Assembly (NCBI RefSeq): GCF_030272615.1
Contig: NC_081405.1
Location: 612,784,920 to 612,848,919 of the forward strand
Length of the DNA: 64,000 nucleotides
Source: Cryptomeria japonica
Lineage: Eukaryota > Streptophyta > Pinopsida > Cupressales > Cupressaceae
Reading direction: 5' to 3'
The notes beneath the pieces are model-generated. The model saw only the letters and a program-made list of their open reading frames with translations. It was not told where the DNA came from and made no database searches. Positions 31,361 to 43,290 of this stretch are shown here, in pieces. The first letter of the stretch is position 1. Each line of letters starts with the position of its first letter. Made by a program: the position numbers and the translations under genes.

Positions 31361-34300
31361 AGACAATGTTGAAACCAACATTGTGTCAAAGAAAACTAAA
31401 AAATTCTGCCCTAGTATTGCCCCGATGATACTTAGGGTGTAATGCCCCCTCGAGAGATTGTTTATGCATTAAAGGTATGAATGATCTCTCGAATGAAGAA
31501 GGATGTGAGATAGAAGAATAGTTAGTTGATTAGAGATAGAGATGATGTGAAGATGATATTGAGATAGAATATGAGAGAATGAACCTTAGAATGAAATATG
31601 AATGAATTAGAAGCAATTGAGGATGATTGATATGAGATGATAATTGATAATGATAGACTGGAAAATGACGATGATGGTTTTCACGAAATTGTGTACCTTT
31701 ATCATAACGCAATATATATTCATCATTGAGCCTTATTATGTAACATTGGAGATTTGCACATCAAGGTATAAGGAGCCAAGATGTAAAGATATCTCATTGA
31801 AGAAACAAACATGTAGCAGACAAGGAGTGAACCCTTCATTCTGGGAATAATGTTAGGGGTCGAGGTATGTGGAGTAGTCACAAGCATACTTATCCTTCAT
31901 GGGATACTTGCCAAATGAACGTACCAATCACAAACACCCACTGGAACTATTACCCCAAAACTTCATTAGTTCACACCACAAACAACAAACAAAGAAAAAG
32001 ATAATGCCCATCATGGCTCCTCTAGTCACTCTTGGATATCCTTGAGTAGCATACGAACATGACCTATCACCAAATGATAAAAGATAAAGACTAACTAGGA
32101 CAAAATTCGGCAAACATATTGATATGTGTCTTCGTTTTGATTGCTTGATGTGATAGTTGATAATGTCTAATCTCAGAAAGTTTGGACCCCGTTTAAGACT
32201 GACTTGTCTGGTTTCGAGTGTATCCTCTTATGGTTAAGACAAGATAATAATCACTTGATATGGATATTTAATATGATTGATTAGACATCTTGATCAGTTT
32301 GATTGCATATTGTTGCTTAGATAGTTGCATCCTTTGTTAACTTCGTGTGAAGTGTTTGTTGGATATCTGCTAGGGTGTTTGATTCTTGTGAGACATGTTT
32401 TTTATTAAAGGAAAAGCAAGTTTTGAAGGGACTCGAAACCCTTTACAAACAAATTTTGAATGAATCTAGAACCCAAAAATAAGAAGTTGTCAAAAGATAG
32501 AAAAAAGAGGTCACCAGACAACCATGGGTTTTAAAGGCTCCCTAACCATAAACATGGGTTTTCAAAGAAGGCTCCCACAACCTAAAACTAAAGTTGTAAT
32601 AAAGACAACCAAAAAAAGCCAGAAATCAACAAATCATTTAATGGGGGGGGCTTCCTTTTGAATGAGAACGTAGAGTCGTGTCAAATCCTCCCTCCTTCAT
32701 TGTCTTTTTAGCTTTTTTACCCTTCACAGTTTGCCAACCATCTTCTAGCCTTTCAGCTTTCTTCTGCCACCCCTGCATCTCCTCAGAAGAGAAGCAAGAC
32801 TTACTATCAAGGTTTCATCATTGATCCCCTAAGGGAGCAACATAATTTCCATGTCCACCACTAACTTTAGCAACATTCTCAGTCATATTCACCATTTTAG
32901 AACTCTCAGCCTACTATTTTTCAACAAATCCCCAAAGTTGTCCTCAACTAAGTTTGGAAGCTCAATCCTAGAATCCTACTGACAAATCTTAGCTTCCAGG
33001 CCTGCACCTTTCGTCAAGCCTCCAGAGGCTTGGGGAGGCAGAGTAGGAACAGAGAAAGAAGGAACCTCTTTAGAAACCACCTCAGACACTTTATCCACCT
33101 CTTTCCCCACATAATTAGAAGATATTGATTCATCTTTCCACCAAGTTGCCTGTCTAAATCTCTTCTTCTTTGGGCATTGAAAGTTTTTTTTATTGTTTTT
33201 GGATTTTGTGGATTGATATTTGAATGTTTTTGATTGGTTTTTTCAAGATCATATTTGACTATTTTTGGTATTTTTTATTTTCTCGATGTTTTTGGACTTT
33301 TTAGGATTTTTTCTGATTTTTTAGAGATTTTTGTGTTTTATCAATGTTTTTGAATTTTGTGTTTTTCACTATTTTTGGATTTTGTGTTTTTCACCATTTT
33401 TTTATTTTTTTAGGACTTTATATGATTTGTAGGATTTTTTCAGCTATGCCCCCAATATGCAGACATGTTATGATATGATGATCTAGGCAATGCATATGGA
33501 GACAATGCATTTTTGACATGACTTATGTTAATGCAATATGCATGATGAAAATGCATTTCCTATTTCGACAAGCATGACTGTGTTTGTTTAGCATTTTGTA
33601 ATACACAAATAGAATTAGAGGTACAAAAAAATTCATGGCTAAGCGATCAATTGATCCTCAAGGTCCTTTGGAACATCCAAATTAACACACTTAGAGACTA
33701 GGATTTACAAATGGAGAGGCAGAAAACTCCCCCATTGATTCTTGAAACTTTGATCTTCTTTTTCCCATGTGTGTGCAAATGAGTTAATTCTTTCTCTTGT
33801 GTTCACTAAAGATCCTTAGCATCCTATATGACTAGCTACGTGGATTATTCTAACACCAAAAGCATCCTGGATAGAGCCTCACTACCAATAAGCTTTTAGA
33901 GCTTCGACGAGGTTATACACTATAATCTCTCAAACATTGCTCTATTGCCAACAAGCGTCCATAGCCCTGAAGGAGTTATTCACATGTTCCCATAGTCAAG
34001 CTTTTTGTTGCACTTGTATGCATGATATTTCAGTTATATATCATTGCTCCTTTGCCTTGAGATGGATATTTGGCATAGCACTTTTTCTTTTTTATTTACT
34101 TGCCTTGACTTGTAAGTAATGAAACCCACATGGGTGTGACAATTATAGAAATGCTGAATTAGAATATTGGATTTTTCACTAGTCATATGATCAACTACGT
34201 GTCTAAAATGAATTAAAGATTTTGTTAATGTGTTTGAGATATAGAAATTGATAGATTTTGGGTTAACAAGTCTCGAATAGTGAAATCACTACCCAACCAA

Positions 34301-34570
34301 AGGTAAATCGTCATCACAGGGTAATGTTGAAAACGAATGACCTTAGGATCTCAAAGAATTCATGTCTAAATATCTAAGAAAGGAGATGACCCTTGTTTCT
34401 CTTGAATGCAAATGGATGATAAACTTGGATAGTTGCCTTGTTTTATTGATGTTGTAATATGCTAATGCAGGAATATTATGAATGTGATGCATTTGAAAAA
34501 GAAACTATATGTAATGCAGTGCTTTTAATAAAATGATATGCAATGCATAAAATAAAACCTACGCTAACCC
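31361..34570 (-). other. 3' region of the nested Gypsy element
   Basis: About 3.2 kb between integrase and polypurine tract. Low-complexity TTTTTGGATTTTGTG repeats occupy 33180-33440. No antisense reading frame like that of the outer element was found. Confidence 0.55.
32395..33190 (-). mobile_element. Possible LINE-like fragment
   Basis: Distinct composition from its surroundings. On the minus strand a frame reads RFRQATWWKDESISSNYVG and KEVDKVSEVVSKEVPSFSVP, and near 32400 the sequence ends CCTTTAATAAAAAACATG, a LINE-like 3' end. The domain assignment is weak; it could be part of the 3' region of the host element. Confidence 0.3.
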
Positions 34571-34574
34571 AACC

Positions 34575-35645
34575 CTTATACATAGTATTTTTTAAGGTGC
34601 ATGTTGTTAATAGGGTTAGTAAGTGGATCTCCCTCCATAGTAGCCAAATTATATGCTTTGTTTCCTATGACCCTTGTTATGATAAAAGGACCTAGCTAGT
34701 TAGGTTCAAAATTTCCTGTCTTTTCACGCTGTGCTAGGTTCCTTTGGTTCTCCTTGAGAACTAGATCTCCTACTTCAAAATTCCTTGGTCTTACTCATTT
34801 ATTGTAACTCCTTCTTAGTCTGTTCTAGTAACCCTGCAAGTGATTTAAAGTAGTTTGTCGCTTTTCATCGAGCATTTCTGGCTCTTGTAATCTTGCAACT
34901 CAACAGTCTTCCTCAGATATAATGTGTTTTAATAAGGCTCTTAAAGAAGGTAGTTCTATTTCAATAAGTAATATTGCTTCTGTACCATAGACCAATGAAT
35001 AAGGTGTTTCTCCTGTAGGTGTGTGTACCCCTGTTCTGTAAGCCCAAAGAGTAGGATTTAACTAGAGATGCCAATCCCATCCTACGTCAGTGATAACTTT
35101 CTTCAGGATCTTCAATATTATTTTGTTTGTTGCCTCTGCTTGTCCATTACTTTGCGGATAATAGGGTATTGCAAATCTCAGTTGTAGCTGGAATTATTCA
35201 CACAGCTCTCTCATTTCTTGATTCTTAAACGAATGTCCATTGTCAGCCACTATACACATTGGAATCCCATACCAATAGATGATGTAGTTAAGAATGAATT
35301 TTGCTATCTTCTTACCAATGGTGTATGTTAGAGGGATTGCCTCAACCCATTTGGTAAAATATTCAGTAGCCGTTAAGATGAATTTGTGCATATTGGATGA
35401 AGTAGGATTAACTTTACCAACAAGATCTAACCCCCACTGTGAAAACGATCATGGTGATGTGATGGGTTGGAGATCCTACGCTGGTGCATGAATGAGGTCC
35501 CCATGCACTTGACATTGTCTACACTTTTGTACATATTTGTAGGAATCCTTTTCCATAGTAGGCTAATAGTATCCAGTTCTTAGTAACTTCTTTGATAGTG
35601 CAAGGCTTCTTGGATGTGCACCACAAATTCCATCGTGTATCTCTT
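34575..35645 (-). pseudogene. Integrase of the nested Gypsy element
   Basis: The core at 35194-35391 has ILTATEYFTKWVEAIPLTY, IYWYGIPMCIVADNGHSFKN, carrying the second catalytic Asp in ADNG. Further right, near 35500-35640, is the zinc-binding part. The C-terminal part near 34575-34800 is recognised from GDLVL-like and KFxTxLARSF-like blocks ahead of the end of pol. Stops are frequent. It inserts element cDNA. Confidence 0.82.
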
Positions 35646-35906
35646 TTAAAGCAAGTTGCGCTTCTTCAAAATTAAGACATCAAAGAAGCGTCCCATCAAG
35701 GCTCTTTCTGTACAATGTGTCAGCAATACTTGACGAATAAGAGTCTTATTTTGATTCTTTGACAAATTAGGAGACATATATTGATTACGTACGTATGTGT
35801 ATATCTCGTTGTACCATGGGGAATCGGGACTCACAATGACACATACATATTCTGATGAGGGAATCTCATATGTTGGTACCATCAATTATTCTATAATGAA
35901 CTCGAA

Positions 35907-36330
35907 CTAAGTTTCATTATTAGACATGCCTAGGAGAGACCCTACTGTAGTCATGGCATTTGCTGCCTTGTTTTGCATTCTTGGAATCTGCTCAAAAGTG
36001 ATGTTACTGAAATGTTCTTTGCAATCTTCTACCATTTGTTTATAAGGCATCAGTTTATCATCTTTTGTGTTATAGTCATCATTGACTTGATTGACAATTA
36101 GTTGTGAGTCACCATGCACTTGTAGCTCTTTTATCCTCCATTGTATAGCGGTACGAAGTCCTATGATGAGAGCTTCATATTCAGTTATATTGTTTGTATA
36201 GGGAAATTTTATTCTGAATGACTTCGGGATAGAATGATGATGAAAATAATCCCAACTCCTGCTCCATGATTTGTGTAAGAACCATCAAAGTACAATTTCC
36301 AAGTGGTGGATGTTGTCAATGTAAACACAG
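35907..36330 (-). pseudogene. Second RNase H domain of the nested Gypsy element
   Basis: WKLYFDGSYTNHGAGVGII (about 36250-36310) and HGDSQLIVNQVNDDY, LMPYKQMVEDCKEHF, RMQNKAANAM (35907-36119) match the RNase H-like fold D...E...D...D of the RVT_3 type. It follows the normal RT-linked RNase H, an arrangement known from Tat-lineage plant elements. Confidence 0.8.
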
Positions 36331-36720
36331 ATTCATCAAGAAAATCCACTAGTAGTGGGTGATTGTCTTGCAAGGGAGCTTCTGCTAATTTATCTATTAT
36401 AATATGCCCTTTGATTGCCTTTTTGTCTACATACTCTATGTAAAACTCACTTAAAATCATGACCCACTTGGCCAATCTTCCAATTAACGTTACTCTGCTC
36501 AATAGATACTTGGCTGGATCAAATTGTGCTATGAGTTGAACTTTGTGACTCAGCATATAGTGTCTAAGCTTTTGAGATGTGAAGATCACTACTAGACATG
36601 CTTGTTCTATGGGAGTGTAATTAAGTTCATATCCAATTAGGGTTATACTTATACAGTAGATTACTCTTTCCTTTCCTTGATCATCATGTTGTGCTAAAAG
36701 GGCTCCCAAAGATGATTTTG
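36331..36720 (-). pseudogene. RT-linked RNase H of the nested Gypsy element
   Basis: MGALLAQHDDQGKERVIYC, GYELNYTPIEQACLVVIF and KLRHYMLSHKVQLIAQFDP are the standard Gypsy RNase H blocks. They are followed by GRLAKWVMILSEFYIEYV. Confidence 0.85.
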
Positions 36721-37690
36721 TTGTTGATATATACAGTAATAAAGACTTGCCTAGAGTAAGTGGAACTAATACTGGAGTATTCAGAAGATAATATTTTAAG
36801 GCACAAAAATCTTCTTGGCATTGATCTTTCCATTTGAAGGTGACTCCTTTTATGAGTAAATGTTGAAATGGGTGACATTTATCTACTATTTGTGCTGTGA
36901 ACCTTCTTATAGACTATAATCTTCCTTGCAATCCCCTTAACTGCTTGAGTGTTGATGGCGGTTGCATATCAAGGATTGCTTTGGCGTTTGTTGGATCTTC
37001 CTCAATTGCTCTATTGGAAACAATAAATCCTATAAGTTTTCTAGTTGTGACACCAACACACACTTCTTTGGATTTAATCTGACATTGTATTGTTCTAATC
37101 GATACAATATCTTAGCAAGGACTTCCAAGTGACCTCTTATTTTTTATTTAGCTAGCAGATCAAACATAGTCTTCCATGATATTGTGAATCATGTCATGAA
37201 ATAATGTTGTCATAGCCCTTTGATATGTTGCTCTGGCATTCTTAAGACCAAACGGAATGACGTTGCATTAGTATGTTCCCCATGGACAGGCAGTCTTGTG
37301 TTGATCTTCTGGTGCAATCTTGATCTGGTTATATCTTGAGAAACTGTCCATTAGTGAAAACATTTCATTCCCAGCAGTTAGATCAATTATCTGTCTATGT
37401 TGGGTAATGGGAAATCATCCTTAGGATATGTCTTGTTTAGGTCTCAAAAATTTGTGCAAATTCTTATGCCCCCAATAGGTTTAGTCATAGGTACTAAATA
37501 AGATATCCACTCTGCATAGTCAACAGGTCTAATGAAGCCCATATCCTGAAACTTATGTCGTTCTACCTTTACCAGTAATGCAATCTGTGGATGCATCTTT
37601 CTAAGTTTTTGCTTGTATGGTTTGATTTCTGGTAACAATGGCAAGTGATGCAATACTAGTTCTGGATCTATACCTGGCATATCTGCATAT
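36721..37690 (-). pseudogene. Reverse transcriptase of the nested Gypsy element, catalytic site damaged
   Basis: It starts near 37680 with MPGIDPELVLHHLPLLPEIK, KQKLRKMHPQ, VPMTKPIGGIRICTNF. Near 37200-37260 it gives PFGLKNARATYQRAMTTLF and MEDYV, where a TGA replaces the expected Asp-Asp, so the YVDD motif is broken. The C-terminal thumb region continues to about 36740. Confidence 0.87.
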
Positions 37691-38724
37691 GAGCATGCAA
37701 AATTGATCGGGCGTTGTTTGAAGAACTGTATGAACTTGTTCTTTTCTTCATGATTTAATGATTAGGCTAAGTGGATATTGTGTATAACCTCTTCTTATGC
37801 TATATTGATTTCTTCAGTCTTTTCCATGAGTAATGCCAAATTTTCTTGTTCAATAGGGAGATTGTCTAACTTCCTTTTACCATTGTTATCACTATCATTT
37901 ACATCTTCTGACATAGAGGAACTTGCCTCTCCAAATTTTGTTGTTCCATCCAATTCTATAATAAACCATGCCTTATGATGACCATGGGGAAACCCTTCTC
38001 TAACACCAATTATGTGATAGCTTCATCATTCTCAAACCATTCTAGTCTTGGTGACTCTTCTTGCCCCCTGTCAATAAAATGTGAATGTACAAGGGGTAAA
38101 TCATTACTTTCCTCCACTGAAGAAGCCTTTGACATCATGTATACCTAGTTATTCTGAACATGTTTTATTGATCTTGGGTGTACTGGTATATCTTGTACAC
38201 AATGCCATCATCAATGAGTAGTTGGTTGTCATATGCCATGTATATTTCTTGTGGGCTACTATCATGGATAGATAGAAATTTATAGTTGTGAGAATCTATC
38301 ACACTTTCTATATATGTTTCAGTGTCTGATGCTAGATGTCACTTATCTCATCAAGTTCTTCACTGGGTGGAAGGGAAACTTCAGCTGTAGTAATACATAA
38401 TAGAATTTGTCCCTGATTTTTGGGTCTCCTTTGTGTGTTGTAGACTCCCCTCAATCCTGGTATAAGACATTCCAGCCTTTCTTCATCTGAATCATTTGGT
38501 AGAGATAGGTTTGTTTCCCTTGGTAAGAGCATTGGCATAATCCAAGTATTAGGCTCATTTGTAGGTGCTAATCCAGTTTTTGTTACCACATTTGCTTGTG
38601 AAGATCTTTCAAGTACCATATTGTTGGATGATGCCACATTATTTTCTTGTAAAAGATGCCTGAGATCTTCACCATCTGATTCTATACTAGGGTATGTTGT
38701 TTCTTTCTCGCTTCTATGAGACAA
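37691..38724 (-). pseudogene. Spacer between G-patch and RT, nested Gypsy element
   Basis: Acidic and Ser-rich pieces such as SDGEDLRHLLQENN and LPPSEELDEISD (38332-38724) have no named domain. The outer element has a related stretch at 45916-46661. Confidence 0.6.
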
Positions 38725-38801
38725 AGGAGGAAATACCTATGTTGATAACTAATTTTGAGGTATATACTTTGATGCTACTCTAGGCTTTTTCAATTTGTCA
38801 A

Positions 38802-38996
38802 TCATTGTCTCGCCTCTATTACTTTTGTGACATGTTTATATCCCAACCCTTGATTCTTCGGGTTAACCTGAGGTAAAACAGGTTCTATTCTTCCTTGTTT
38901 TCGTAATCCCAAGCCTGTGGTACCATCATACCCATGTTTTTGAAGCATTTTGAAACCATTGCCATATTGATCTAAGGGTAACCTGGCTATTGTCAT
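38802..38996 (-). pseudogene. G-patch domain, nested Gypsy element
   Basis: LDQYGNGFKMLQKHGYDGTT, GLGLRKQGRIEPVLPQ and KNQGLGYK form a well preserved G-patch of about 45 residues. It follows the retropepsin domain in the same order as in the outer element. Confidence 0.8.
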
Positions 38997-39050
38997 GTCA
39001 TCTTCTTCTTTATATAACCATTGATTTACATCTTCATTTAGGGATTCTTC

Positions 39051-39926
39051 CTATAAGTCTCCCCATCTAATGAATGGGCATGAATTTGAGTATTTGCTTA
39101 TCTCTTTTCCTTTATCTTGTTTTATCAAAGGAGTCTGAGGTTTCCCAAAAGATCTAGGAGAAAGAGATAATTGTCTGACATTCGATGTACTTGAAATGGA
39201 ATATTCCCCACAACCAACATCTTTTATCTGTAAAGAAGGTATCATAGGTGTAGCTTTTTGTGCTTTTGTAATTGTTAATGAGTCCATTTGTGTGGTGAGC
39301 GGGGTTGCTTGATTGATAGGTACTTGGTTATCCACGCTTGCCTTTAAGTGATTACAGTGTTGAAATGGGTTTGGATCACCATGGATGGTGATTTCAATAC
39401 CATTGTATGGAAGTTTAACACATTGGTGGAATGTTGAAGGTACAACCTGATTGACATGAATCCATGGGCACCCTAAGAGCATGTTATAGCCCATTTCTCT
39501 ATCCAAGACTTGAAAAGTAACATCTGTTGTGATAGGTCCTACTTGTACTGGTAGTGTAACCACACCTTTTGAATAGCGTTCTTCATCATCATATGCCTTT
39601 ATGTTTATTATCTTGGTGGGATCAATGTGAAGGTCAGAATAACCTAATGTCTTGACCAACTTTAGTGTACAGATGTTAAGACCAACTCCTCCATCTATGA
39701 GTACTCTTCTGACTTTCTTCTTATGTATATAAGCCTCTAGATGTAGTGGATCATTGTGAAAAGGTCTATCATTAGGAACATCCCGTTCTGTGAAAGCAAT
39801 ACGGGTAGAAGCAGCTAGATTCCCTACCATTGATTGGAAAGTATTTTTGTCTATGTCCTTGGCAACCACTGAGTCTTGTAGTGCTTTATCTAGGATAGCC
39901 CTATGATTCAGTGATATACGCAACAA
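39051..39926 (-). pseudogene. Retropepsin of the nested Gypsy element
   Basis: An open frame of 291 codons. VRRVLIDGGVGLNICTLKLV (active site D-G-G), AYDDEERYSKGVVTLPVQVG, YNMLLGCPWIHVNQVVPSTF and VKLPYNGIEITIHGDPNP span the gag_asp protease region. The longest intact frame of this element. Confidence 0.88.
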
Positions 39927-40255
39927 CTCAAAAAGGGATATCTAGGCTGGGGTTTTCTTTATTTGCTCAACCACATTATAGTTTCCTATTGCTGGTGAAT
40001 GGTTTGATGTTACTCCTTGTAAGGTCACTTTTGATCTGCGCGTGATGACTGCACAATCTTTGTCTCTTGCATTTGCTGTGATAGTAGCCACTATATTTAT
40101 TCTTGTGAGGGATATTTTTTCTTCACAACATGTTGTGCTATCAAGGTTTATTTCATATCCCATCTTATAATCATCATGTGGAGTTTGATGTTCATGACTT
40201 TTGTGATAACCTTGTTTTCTTCAAACCATCTTGAATATGGTGATTCTTCCTGCCC

Positions 40256-40933
40256 CTAGTCCATAAGACAGAGATTCTCATATTTATCATACCTAGGTGC
40301 TTCTGACATCATGCAAACTTGGTTATCACAATTTTTCTCATCGTCATCAATATTTATTGTATCTCCTGAGCTGATAGAATGAATGGTATAGTCATATGAG
40401 ACCTTTGTATAGTTAGAAGTGTTGTCTTGTGTTCCTAATGTTGATGCCTTACCTTTGTCATGTTTGACAAAAGGATATTTAAAGATGGTGTGATTTGTAT
40501 TTGTTGAATCTTTGTTTGTGTCCACTGTGATATCACCTTGATCTATCAAATCTTGAATTAGATTCTTCAACTTATGGCAACTTGCAGTCTTATGACCTTT
40601 TGTACGATGATAGTCACAAAAATCATTATCATTCCACCAACTTGGTTTGAACAGACCCGGTTCATACACTCTAATCTCTAGGAAAGTGATCACATTGGTT
40701 TGTATCAATTTCTTTAACGTTGATTCAATGGGCTCACCCAGTGGTGTGCAGTTCCTTCTTGGAGCATTCATTCTTGGGAATCTTGTGTTTGTAGCTTTTG
40801 CATTTGTTGACATTGTGTTGTTATCTGTATATGGACTTTTACTCTGACTAGATGATTGAACTAGTCCTTGTAAAGATACAATTGGTTGAGCTCTATTCAT
40901 TGTATGGGCATCTACAACACTGTCATTAGTCAC
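40256..40933 (-). pseudogene. Gag C-terminal part with zinc finger, nested Gypsy element
   Basis: An open frame of 225 codons. PLGEPIESTLKKLIQTNVIT, KPSWWNDNDFCDYHRTKGHK, SCHKLKNLIQDLIDQG and VKHDKGKA carry the CDYHRTKGHKTASC zinc motif. Orthologous part of the outer element: 28366-28770. Confidence 0.87.
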
Positions 40934-41020
40934 ATTCTTGTTTCTTGACCAGAACTTTGATTTATCATTGTTTGTGTTGTTTTTAGAAGCTCCATATTTT
41001 ATGATACATTGTTCTACAAG

Positions 41021-42432
41021 TCATTTCTCACATTTTAAAGCCTTTTCAGTGATTTGTTTGAATGAGGTCAAACATTGCATTTGTATTGGGTACTTAATCT
41101 TTGGAATTAAATTTTTTGAAAACATGTCAACTTGCTCAATTTTGGGGATGTTAGTCTTGCATCTTCGGTAGAGAGATCTCCACCTTTGTAAGAAGGATGC
41201 GAATGTTTCATTCTCATTTTGTTTTGTAGCACATAGATCCATCAATGTAACTGGGGTATCAATGTTATGTGAGAAATTTGCAATGAATTGTTCAGCTAGT
41301 TCACCCCATGATGTGAGCATTGGTGGGAGGTGTTAAAACCACTCCAAGGCAGGACCTCCAATACTCTTTGGAAACAATATCATTAGATAGGTGTCCTCTT
41401 TTGCAACCTCTATACATGCAGTGAAAAATTCGTTGTTGTGATCTCTAGGATCACCTTTCCCTCGATATCTGTCAAATTTTGGTGTTTCAAAATGTGGAGG
41501 GAAAGCAGACATGTATATTGTATGATCAAAGGGATAAGGACGTAAGTCCTGCATTGTATCTCTTTTTGTCATTACCAGTTTGCATAGTTATCACTTGTTG
41601 TTGGAGATTCTGCACATGTTGGATTAAAATTTATGTTTGAGTCAGTGATACATGTTGCATTTGTGCATTTCCTACAAAAGGATTTGTGGTAGTATAAATA
41701 GGAGTTTGTTGAAATGTACCATAAGTGTAATTTTGCATGTTGTGGCTTCCACTAGGTGTTGTGAAATAAGCAAATTGTGATCCCATGTTTGGTTGGGTTG
41801 TACTCATTGTATTAGCGAAACCTAGATTTATGTTCTGATGACTGTATGTGGAACCTATTGAGTGAGACACCAGAGGTTGTGTTGCACTTGTTATATGGGA
41901 AACATGTGAGGCTTGTATTTGACTTGGTCCCGAAGCACTTGACATTGTTGTCATAGTTTGAGAGGCTATGATAGTCTGCATTTGTTCACTAACATTCATT
42001 GTTGAGGATGATCACTTGCTTGAGAACTTGTGTTTGACACCAAAGTTGCTTGAGTTGATGATGTTGATGCATTTTGGGAGGAACTTGAAGTCATAGCTTG
42101 TGTTTGTGTTACATTGGGAACTTGATTGCTAGTTTGACCTAAGGTAATTCCTGGTGGTAAGATCATTGTGACATCAAAACCTTGAGGTAACATGGCACCA
42201 TTTTGTAACAACAAAGAAAGATATCTATCGTTATCATTGTTTATAAGGGCATTTAGAATCTTGAGGACATGTGGGTCTTGTTGAGCTACCTCAATTTCTT
42301 TGCATGTTAAGTTTTGTTGTACCTCTTGTATTGTTGGCATGTCATAAGGATTTAACTATTGATAGTTTTGATTGTTTGATATACCCATGTTCCAAGTAGG
42401 GTTAATTGATGGGTCATTGTTTGGATCCATTT
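41021..42432 (-). pseudogene. Gag N-terminal and capsid part, nested Gypsy element
   Basis: The likely start is ATG at about 42432 (MDPNNDPSINPTWN). A Gln/Ser/Thr-rich region follows (41631-42340). The capsid-like Retrotrans_gag domain has HFETPKFDRYRGKGDPRDH (41333-41572) and LTSWGELAEQFIANF, ETFASFLQRWRSLYRRC (41021-41320). Broken by a few stops. Confidence 0.85.
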
Positions 42433-42580
42433 TACTCTTTTCCTTTTGTGACCTTGTGATGGGAATTTATAATTGCTATATGGGGACACTAAGACCTAAT
42501 GCGAGATGACGACAGACCTTGGGTATGAATGCAAGACTCTAGACCAAAAAAGTGGTGTACGCAAAACTATACCTAACTCT

Positions 42581-42865
42581 CTATTGGGGATCAGGATGTG
42601 GAACTTGTTGAGTACTTTGTTGAGGTGTTTGTAATGCAAGCCTTTCAAGTTCTTGTCTAAGGAGTTCTACTGCAAGTTCTCTATCAATTCTGTGAGCAAT
42701 CTTATACTCTCTATATAGTTCAATCCCAACTCCTATATATTGAGGTGCACTTGTCTTTAATTTCCAAGCCAAGTTATCTAAGTTGTCAATAATTTCTTGT
42801 TGATCGTTGTTCGACACTAGATTAGGTTGCTTGAAGGGGAGCAAACCATCACCTGGTAGATCCAT
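42581..42865 (-). CDS. Small ORF upstream of gag, nested Gypsy element
   Basis: 94 codons uninterrupted: MDLPGDGLLPFKQPN, QQEIIDNLDNLAWKLKTS, a YREYKIAHRIDRELAVELL helix-like stretch and a Gln/Pro-rich end. Not recognised. Some Tat-lineage (Ogre-like) elements carry an extra ORF before gag, which this could represent. Confidence 0.5.
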   Translation of the reverse strand: MDLPGDGLLPFKQPNLVSNNDQQEIIDNLDNLAWKLKTSAPQYIGVGIELYREYKIAHRIDRELAVELLRQELERLALQTPQQSTQQVPHPDPQ

Positions 42866-43059
42866 TAAGACATATGCTATTACTTTCTAGGATGATTATG
42901 CAAATGATGATGAACTATGACAGACATATATGGAGTCTAAATGATTAAAATAAATATCATGACGACACTAGAATGGACTAGGATGCTAATGGGACACAAA
43001 TAATGACCTTCTAAGAACTATGTAAAACTTAAGCAAGGACTTATGTGAAGATTACGATG

Positions 43060-43290
43060 ACATATATGGGAACTTTATGAGGACGATAATGAGGACTATG
43101 CAAGGAATATAATACAAGGACTGATGTAAAGTATAGATGTAAATGAGGACTATAATGAGGACTAGAATGAGGATGATAAGGAGGAGGATGCAAGGACTTA
43201 TGTAAACCCTAAGGACATAAACGAGGACTATAATGAGGACGATAATGAGGAAAATGCAAGGAATTATGCAAACCCTAAGGACTCTAGGAA
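43060..43290. repeat. Minisatellite-like GAGGACTATAATGAGGAC array
   Basis: Imperfect tandem copies of ATAATGAGGAC, often with CAAGGA(A/C)T(A/T)ATG between, lie in the leader of the nested element. Open frames over it are low-complexity. Confidence 0.75.
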
